This document shows, in pieces, positions 58,700 to 64,000 of a stretch of 64,000 nt of DNA. The position numbers and the translations under genes were made by a program. Below the pieces are notes generated by a model, which was not told the DNA's origin, did not search any database, and saw only the letters and a program-made list of their open reading frames with translations. Source of the stretch: GCA-2683825 sp965662355 (GTDB taxonomy: Bacteria > Planctomycetota > UBA1135 > GCA-002686595); contig CBFIHP010000006.1 in assembly GCA_965662355.1 (NCBI GenBank), forward strand, positions 220,924 through 284,923. The letters are read 5' to 3'. How positions within the stretch are numbered: position 1 is the stretch's first letter; each line of letters starts with the position of its first letter.

Positions 58700-61600
58700 C
58701 TACGGATCGAGGTCGATCAGGTCATCGGAGCGCGGGAAGACAGGACCTTCCTCGGACAGTACGGCACCCAGCAGCCGCTCCGCGTACTCCTTTTGAGCTT
58801 CATGCAGCGCGGGCAGTTCGCGTCGGTTGTAGGTGCCGCGCACCGTGTGTCGGAGCTCGGTTTCGAGTCGCTTGGCTTCGCCAAGTCGCCCTAGCGAGCG
58901 GAGTACGATGGCGCGCGTACCGACGATGGCCAGTCGATCGGAGAACTCGGCTCCGTGCCGCGAGAACAGTTGTATCGCTTCGGAACTCAACACCTCGGCT
59001 TCGTCGTGCTCGCCGCGATGGCGGGCACAGCGCGCCAGAATCGCGAGGCTCAAGGCCTCAGCGCGGAAGAAGCCGAGCTCCTGCGCCAGTGTGCGTGCTC
59101 GGCCGACTCGCTTGGCTCCATCCAGCTCGTTTTGTTCGAGCTGCAAGAGTCCCAACCACAGACCCGAGAGCACCTGCCCGCGGCGATCCTCGATCTCGTC
59201 GGCGACCAGCTTGGCCTCGCTGAGATAGACCTGCGCCTCTTCGGGCCGATTCAGATCGAGCATGAGGGCCCCCTGCCGGGCCAGGGACTCCGCTTCCAGG
59301 CGTCGTTCGCCGGCGCGTCGCGCCAGGCGCAAGGCGCGCCGAATCGAGCCCAGCGCGCGCGGTGCGAGGCCGGTGGAGCGATAAACGCGCGAGCGCAGCA
59401 AGTGCGCGTAGGCGACGACTCCATAACGAACGTCGCGCGCGCCTCTGAGACCCTTCAGGGCCTTGTCAATTTCCTCGAGAGCCTCCTCGATGCGATCCTC
59501 GAGCACCCCGTTGTGTCCCAGCGCCAGGTGGGCCAGGGCCTTCTGGTTCGCACCGACGGCGAGGCGCAAGGCGCGTTGCGCCAGGTTGCGCGCTTCGAGA
59601 AACTGACCTACCTGGGCTTGTACCTGGGCCAGCCGCCGTAGCGCCTCCGATTGAAGCGGCTTGTCATTGGCGGACTTCGCGATCCCCTGGGCATTGCGAA
59701 GAAGCCCGCGCGCCAGACCCAGCTGGCCCGTGCTCGCGGCATGGCGACCGTGCAACAAGTAGAGCCGGGCACTCTCTGCCGGTTGGTTCTGCACCGCCAC
59801 GTGCAGATCGGCAAGCTCGTCCAGGAGCTCGCGTTGTTCTTCCCGTAGGCCGAGACGATCCGCCGCGTCGGCTGCGGCTTCGTACAGCTCGAGCCGCTCG
59901 CGTTCGAGCCCGGCTCTCTCTCCGGCAGCCTGGAGGCCCCAGCGCGAGAGCGAGAGCACGCGTGCGGCCGACAGGTGTTGGCCGAGCGGTCGCAAGAGCT
60001 CGAGTACCTCGACGAGGAGCTCGTCGGGCTTTTCTGCGGCGTGCAGGTGGAAAGCCCGCTGAAACGCCTCCTCGGTCGTCGGGTCACCGTCGTCTCCGTC
60101 GAGCAGCCCGCGGGCGGCGGCTTCGTGCAACCGACAGCGACGACCCGGCGTCAAGCCCCGGTAGATGGCTTCGCGTAGCGCCGGGCGTTCGAAGCGATAG
60201 CGGTTCTCGATCGGCATCAGCCAGCCCTTGTGCACCAGCCGCGACAGGATGCGATCGACCTCGGCCCGGCCCGTCGGCGGGAAGGCGCGCATCAAGAACG
60301 TGGGCCGGATCCGACCGCCGACCACCGAGAGTCGCTCGAGCCAGCGACGCTCGTCCGCGGCGAGCAGCTTGGAGCGCTCCGAGATCAAGCGCTCGAGCGA
60401 GCGCGGCTTGCGGATCGATTCGGGCGCTGTGTGCAGGACGAGACGAGGATCCTCGTCGCCCGCGGGCGTGGCATCTCCGCGCTGGATGAGATCCTCGAGG
60501 ATCTCGCTCATCAACCCGGGGTTGCCATGGCCCTTTTCGCTGAGTACATGGGCGAGGCGAATCCTCGGAGTGCGCGGATGGAACAGGATTTCGACCCAAT
60601 TTCGAACGTCCTTCTTCGTGAGCGCTCCGAGCTCGATGTGTTGCAAGCGTCCATCCAGCAGCTCGGTCCCGAGCCGGGCGCGAACGCGTTCCTTGGCGAC
60701 GGGCTCGGAGGCCTCGACATCCTCACGCAGGCCGAGGACCAGGAGCATGCGGGCTTCCTTTGCCGCGGAGATGAAGGCACCGAGGGCACCCCAGGTGAGA
60801 CGGCCCGCATCGTGCAGGTCATCCAGAAACAGAACCACGGGGGTTCGTTCGGCCAGGTTGCGCACCCAAAGTCCCAGTGCCGTCGGGACCGATGCGTCGA
60901 TCGTTTCCTGCGCATGCGGATCGAGCAGGCTACAAAGCACGTCCGCGACCGCCGGTGAGACGAGTTCGCCCAGGGCACTGCGTTCGCGCTCCCCCGGCTC
61001 GACGTGGCGTGGCAAGGCGAGCCAGCGATTCAGGAGCACCGTCAGCATTCCCGCTGGCAACGCGGCCATGGTTTGACTCCAGCGCGCATAGAGGTATGTC
61101 GGTGGATCCTCGCTGCTGCGGGCCTTGCGGGCGAACTCGTTGACGAGCCTCCACTTGCCGCTGCCCTCGGGGCCCGACAACCAGACGATCGACGGCTGGC
61201 CCGAGCGCGAGGTGTCCAGCGCTTCTTGCAGGATGGCCAGTTCCTCTTCACGGCCAACGAGTGGCGTGCGATCGCTCGATGGGCGTAAGTCCTGCGCTTC
61301 GACGTTTCCGGGCGAGCGACCCTCCTTCGAGACGGCCTCGCGCCACCAGGTTCCGGACTCACCCGTGCGCAGAATCTCGTGGAGCTCGGCGGGGCTCGGG
61401 CGATCCGCGGGGCTGCGTGCGAGCAGTCGCGCCAGCAGGGCATCGAAGTACGGCGACACAGCGGGGTTGTGATCCGAGGCCCGGGGGGCGGTCTGGGTCG
61501 CGATCGCCGCCAGCAGCTCGTCGGCGTCCGCATCCTCGATCGAGCGTCGTGTGAGCATGCCGCTCGATCCCCCCCGCTGGCGAGGATTGAACGGGTGGAC

Positions 61601-62320
61601 GCCCGTGGCGAGCTCGAAGAGACAGACCCCGAGGGCAAACACATCCGCCGGCGTACGCGCCGGTTCGCCACGCACGCGCTCGGGTGAAAGGTAGGGCAGG
61701 CTGCCGGCCTGGCTGCGCGGATCGTCGCCGCGAGCCCGGCGCGCGAAGCCCAGATCGAGCAGAACCGCGCGGCCCTCCTCGTCGAGGCGCGCGTTCTCCG
61801 GTTTGACATCGCCGTGGACGAGGTTGTGCTCGTGCAGGGCCGCCAGGGCCTGGGCCAGCTGGGCGCCGACACGGCGCAGCAGAGGCTCGGGTAGCGGCCC
61901 CTCGTGGTCGAGCACCTCGCGCAGGGAGCGACCGGGCACGTAGCTCATGACGAGATAGGCGAGGCCCTCGTTTTCTCCCACGGCGTGCACGCCGTGGTAG
62001 ATCACGCGTACGAGCGAGGGGACGTCGATGTCCCCGGCGGCCTCGGCTTCGGCCCGGAAGGCTTCCTCGAGCTCCGCATTGCCCCGCAGGTGTCCGTGGA
62101 GCGTCTTCACCGCTACTTCGCTGCCCGAGGCCAGCCCGGCGAAGGCTTCCCGCAGCCGCGCCCGCTGGACGCGGGCCGTGCCGCCGATCCCAAGCAGCTC
62201 GACCCCGACGAGACGGGGACGCCCGCCGGGAGTAATTGGCGGCCCGTTTCCGGCCGGCCGGTCCGCACTGCCGCGGGTCGGTTCCTTGAGGGGATCTCTC
62301 ATGTGGTCTTGGGCGCTCAC
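58700..62320 (-). CDS. Ser/Thr protein kinase fused to AAA-type ATPase and TPR repeats
   Basis: A 1206-aa protein. Residues 35-315 are a kinase: VELLGIGGTARVQRAR, VAVKTLHG (Lys72), the catalytic loop NLVHGDVKPENARL (Asp171, with HGD in place of HRD), VLLDLGFARR (Asp189, DLG) and SPERVRGE. Residues 352-700 are a STAND-like predicted ATPase: VGREEELAILQEAL, Walker A LSGPEGSGKWRL (383-390) and Walker B VVLFLDDLHDA. Residues about 790-1180 form TPR-like helical repeats (LARGLLRNAQGIAKSANDK, ALEEIDKALKGLRGARD, EALSLAILARCARH). This architecture is known from PknK/regulatory kinases in complex bacteria. Its N-terminus is divergent from cysS. Confidence 0.9.
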   Translation of the reverse strand: MSAQDHMRDPLKEPTRGSADRPAGNGPPITPGGRPRLVGVELLGIGGTARVQRARLREAFAGLASGSEVAVKTLHGHLRGNAELEEAFRAEAEAAGDIDVPSLVRVIYHGVHAVGENEGLAYLVMSYVPGRSLREVLDHEGPLPEPLLRRVGAQLAQALAALHEHNLVHGDVKPENARLDEEGRAVLLDLGFARRARGDDPRSQAGSLPYLSPERVRGEPARTPADVFALGVCLFELATGVHPFNPRQRGGSSGMLTRRSIEDADADELLAAIATQTAPRASDHNPAVSPYFDALLARLLARSPADRPSPAELHEILRTGESGTWWREAVSKEGRSPGNVEAQDLRPSSDRTPLVGREEELAILQEALDTSRSGQPSIVWLSGPEGSGKWRLVNEFARKARSSEDPPTYLYARWSQTMAALPAGMLTVLLNRWLALPRHVEPGERERSALGELVSPAVADVLCSLLDPHAQETIDASVPTALGLWVRNLAERTPVVLFLDDLHDAGRLTWGALGAFISAAKEARMLLVLGLREDVEASEPVAKERVRARLGTELLDGRLQHIELGALTKKDVRNWVEILFHPRTPRIRLAHVLSEKGHGNPGLMSEILEDLIQRGDATPAGDEDPRLVLHTAPESIRKPRSLERLISERSKLLAADERRWLERLSVVGGRIRPTFLMRAFPPTGRAEVDRILSRLVHKGWLMPIENRYRFERPALREAIYRGLTPGRRCRLHEAAARGLLDGDDGDPTTEEAFQRAFHLHAAEKPDELLVEVLELLRPLGQHLSAARVLSLSRWGLQAAGERAGLERERLELYEAAADAADRLGLREEQRELLDELADLHVAVQNQPAESARLYLLHGRHAASTGQLGLARGLLRNAQGIAKSANDKPLQSEALRRLAQVQAQVGQFLEARNLAQRALRLAVGANQKALAHLALGHNGVLEDRIEEALEEIDKALKGLRGARDVRYGVVAYAHLLRSRVYRSTGLAPRALGSIRRALRLARRAGERRLEAESLARQGALMLDLNRPEEAQVYLSEAKLVADEIEDRRGQVLSGLWLGLLQLEQNELDGAKRVGRARTLAQELGFFRAEALSLAILARCARHRGEHDEAEVLSSEAIQLFSRHGAEFSDRLAIVGTRAIVLRSLGRLGEAKRLETELRHTVRGTYNRRELPALHEAQKEYAERLLGAVLSEEGPVFPRSDDLIDLDP

Positions 62321-62380
62321 TCGAATCCTCTATCATCCCCCGACTGCGCAATCCGTGCGAACAATTCCCAAGGGCCAGTC

Positions 62381-63805
62381 ATGACCTTTCGCGTATACAA
62401 CACGCTGACCAAGAATAAAGAGGATTTCATCCCGCGTGAGGCGGGAAGGGTCCGGATGTACAACTGCGGGCCGACGGTCTACAACCGCCAGCACATCGGG
62501 AATTTCCGCTCGTTCCTCTTCGCCGACGTGCTGCGCCGCTGGCTCGAGTACCTGGGCCTGGAGGTCCAGCAGGTGATGAACATCACCGACGTAGGGCACC
62601 TCACCGACGATGCCGACATGGAGGGCGAGGACAAGATCGAAGCCCAGGCCCGGCGCGAGAAGGTCGATCCCCAGGCGATTGCGGATGGATATGCGCAAAA
62701 TTTCTTCGAGGATATCTGCCAACTTGGCGTGCGCCCCCCGCTGGACTATCCTCGGGCCAGCCGACACATTCCCGAGATGCTGGAGATTATCGAGGGCTTG
62801 ATCGAGAAGGGTCACGCCTACGAGGTCGAGGGCAACGTGTACTTCGACGTGCAGACTTTCCCGCAGTACGGTCGGCTCTCCGGGAACAAGGTCGAGGATC
62901 TCGAAGCGGGCAAGCGGGTTGAAGTCCGCGAGGACAAACGGCATCCCGCGGACTTTGCGCTTTGGAAGTCTGACCCCAAGCACTTGATGAAGTGGGAGAG
63001 CCGTTTTGGTCCGGATGGGTTTCCGGGGTGGCACATCGAGTGCAGCGCGATGGCTCGGAAGTTACTGGGGGACGAACTCGATATTCACACGGGGGGAGAG
63101 GACAACGTGTTCCCGCACCACGAATGTGAGATCGCGCAATCGGAGTGCTTCGCGGGGGTGCCGTTTGCGCGGTACTGGATGCACGCGAAGTTCTTGCAGG
63201 TGGATGGAGGGAAGATGTCGAAGAGTCTTGGGAACGTCTACACGATCGATGACATCAAGGAGAAGGGGTTCCAGCCGCGGGCGTTGCGGTACTCGTTGAT
63301 ACGGGGGCACTATCGGCAGCCGTTGAATTTCACGTGGGACATCCTGGAGGAGTCACGTTCGGCGCTGGAGAAACTGGATGATCTTGTGCATCGGTTGCGT
63401 CTGGCGACGGAGGGGAAAGGAGTCGCTGAGGATGTTGGGGGAGGCGTAGGGGAGTTCGATGCGGCGCGCAAGAGCTTTGAGGATGGGCTGAATGATGACT
63501 TGAACATGCCCCAGGCGTTGGCTTCGTTGTTCGAGTTGAGGTCGGTCGTGTTGGAGGGGAAGTTGGGGGTGGATACGGCGAAGAGGGTGTTGGAATGGGT
63601 GGAGAGGGCGAATGGCGTGCTGGGTGTGATGAAGATGGAGGAGGATGCGTTGGACGCGAGAGTGCAGGAGTTGATCGTGGCTCGGGCGAAGGCGCGGGAG
63701 ACGAAGGATTGGGGAGCGTCGGATCGGATTCGGGATGAGCTGAATGAGCTTGGGGTGGTTTTGCAGGATACGGATGAGGGGACGATTTGGCGGTTGAAGG
63801 AGTGA
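62381..63805 (+). CDS. cysS: Cysteinyl-tRNA synthetase
   Basis: A 474-aa class I aminoacyl-tRNA synthetase starting MTFRVYNTLTKNKEDF. The zinc and adenylate sites are intact: RMYNCGPTVYNRQHIGNF (Cys29 and the HIGN form of HIGH), GWHIECSAM (Cys), VFPHHECEIAQ (His-His-Glu-Cys), and KMSKSLGNV (KMSKS). Length is normal. From about position 63000 to the end the codons change to G-ending forms (TTG, GGG, CGG, GTG), while the earlier part uses C-ending codons; the protein remains normal, so this is compositional rather than a sign of an error. A longer upstream frame is rejected as antisense to the kinase. Confidence 0.97.
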   Translation: MTFRVYNTLTKNKEDFIPREAGRVRMYNCGPTVYNRQHIGNFRSFLFADVLRRWLEYLGLEVQQVMNITDVGHLTDDADMEGEDKIEAQARREKVDPQAIADGYAQNFFEDICQLGVRPPLDYPRASRHIPEMLEIIEGLIEKGHAYEVEGNVYFDVQTFPQYGRLSGNKVEDLEAGKRVEVREDKRHPADFALWKSDPKHLMKWESRFGPDGFPGWHIECSAMARKLLGDELDIHTGGEDNVFPHHECEIAQSECFAGVPFARYWMHAKFLQVDGGKMSKSLGNVYTIDDIKEKGFQPRALRYSLIRGHYRQPLNFTWDILEESRSALEKLDDLVHRLRLATEGKGVAEDVGGGVGEFDAARKSFEDGLNDDLNMPQALASLFELRSVVLEGKLGVDTAKRVLEWVERANGVLGVMKMEEDALDARVQELIVARAKARETKDWGASDRIRDELNELGVVLQDTDEGTIWRLKE

Positions 63806-63832
63806 TGTGGGGGCGAGTTCGTTGTCGTCAAC

Positions 63833-63853
63833 GTGATTGAGCGATCACTCAAT
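63833..63853. terminator. Small hairpins between convergent genes
   Basis: Two mutually exclusive stems overlap here: ATTGAG/CTCAAT (63836-63841, 63848-63853) and GTGAT/ATCAC (63833-63837, 63844-63848). They lie 28 nt after the cysS stop, between it and the convergent thioredoxin-like gene. No U-tract is present, so a terminator role is weakly supported. Confidence 0.25.
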
Positions 63854-63891
63854 ACTCTCAACCCGAATGAGATACTTGCACCCGCACTGCA

Positions 63892-64000
63892 CTACCGACC
63901 AACCCCCTCCAGCCGCTTTACAAAATCCCCCGGCTCCACAAATCCCACCACGCGATCCAAGACCCCTCCATCCACATCCATCAAAACCCCCGTCGGAATC
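63892..64000 (-). CDS. Thioredoxin-like protein, C-terminal end only (partial)
   Basis: The minus strand encodes 35 residues from the window edge to a TAG. They read IPTGVLMDVDGGVLDRVVGF followed by VEPGDFVKRLEGVGR. The Ile-cis-Pro-Thr, the strand MDVDGGVLDRVVG and the closing helix PGDFVKRLEG are the usual C-terminal half of a thioredoxin-fold oxidoreductase (TlpA/thioredoxin-like). The CxxC part would lie beyond the edge. Its coding strand has the same G-ending codons as the end of the convergent cysS gene. Confidence 0.65.
   Translation of the reverse strand, partial: IPTGVLMDVDGGVLDRVVGFVEPGDFVKRLEGVGR

Noticed and set aside
61904..62380. N-terminal extension of cysS
   Set aside because: It is antisense to the kinase; the CysRS N-terminus starts exactly at the ATG of 62381.
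1..64000. CRISPR arrays, tRNA or rRNA genes, insertion sequences, integrases and phage genes
   Set aside because: I looked for repeated spacers, T-loop GGTTCGAATCC-like segments, transposase DDE motifs and terminal inverted repeats and found none that are credible.

Overview
The window is high-GC bacterial chromosome, densely packed on both strands, with no rRNA, tRNA, insertion sequence, phage gene or CRISPR array that I could recognise. The gene mix suggests a Planctomycetes-like (PVC-type) or similarly complex marine/soil bacterium: several sulfatase-superfamily lipoproteins, FG-GAP and PQQ beta-propellers, an EF-hand protein, carboxypeptidase-regulatory-like secreted proteins, large Ser/Thr kinases, the futalosine menaquinone route, and many starts without a clear Shine-Dalgarno. 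This placement is inference; no marker gene fixes it. Signal peptides, lipoboxes, Lgt, a porin and a Kdo-kinase-like protein point to a diderm envelope.

Layout. 0.3-11 kb: secreted or surface proteins (Thr-type sulfatase-family enzyme, terpene-cyclase-toroid protein, CarboxypepD-like protein, SGNH hydrolase, PQQ/EF-hand protein), a divergent histidine phosphatase and an SDR39U1-like epimerase. 11-16 kb: esterase, then the operon mqnA - topoisomerase VI B - topoisomerase VI A. 16-22 kb: coupled rRNA-type methyltransferase and pseudouridine synthase, a PPC lipoprotein, an orphan ParA with a two-lobed helix-hairpin-helix-like partner and an unknown protein. 22-28 kb: mqnE/mqnC, alpha2-type glycyl-tRNA synthetase and HtpG. 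28-37 kb (minus strand): UDP-galactopyranose-mutase-like flavoprotein, GT2, membrane pseudokinase and sulfatase-family lipoprotein in one apparent operon; then Lgt coupled to an enlarged RNase HII-like protein. 37-51 kb: a bacterial Pus10, TPR/FG-GAP protein, more alkaline-phosphatase-superfamily enzymes, a GT39-like protein, a PHP-family protein, MgtC and a DAACS symporter with a PDZ-like insertion. 51-57 kb: KptA/Tpt1 with a very long RGG/RE-rich tail, a Kdo-kinase-like protein, and an iron-type flavin module (apbE - porin - FMN-binding protein - His-rich membrane protein) behind a tandem Fur-box-like operator. 57-64 kb: a canonical Cys-type sulfatase, a 1206-aa kinase-ATPase-TPR protein, cysS and the tail of a thioredoxin-like gene.

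Themes. (1) Information-processing genes of archaeal or eukaryotic flavour sit together: topoisomerase VI with Lys-rich tails, Pus10, KptA, alpha2 GlyRS. (2) The 53.7-57.1 kb module is coherent: ApbE would flavinylate the TGAT Thr of the exported FMN protein, fed with electrons by the membrane protein and repressed by iron; this is my best candidate for an under-described system. (3) Cell-surface sugar and phosphate/sulfate-ester chemistry dominates the rest. (4) The 3' ends of several genes shift to G-ending codons, a compositional signal that the gene content does not explain.
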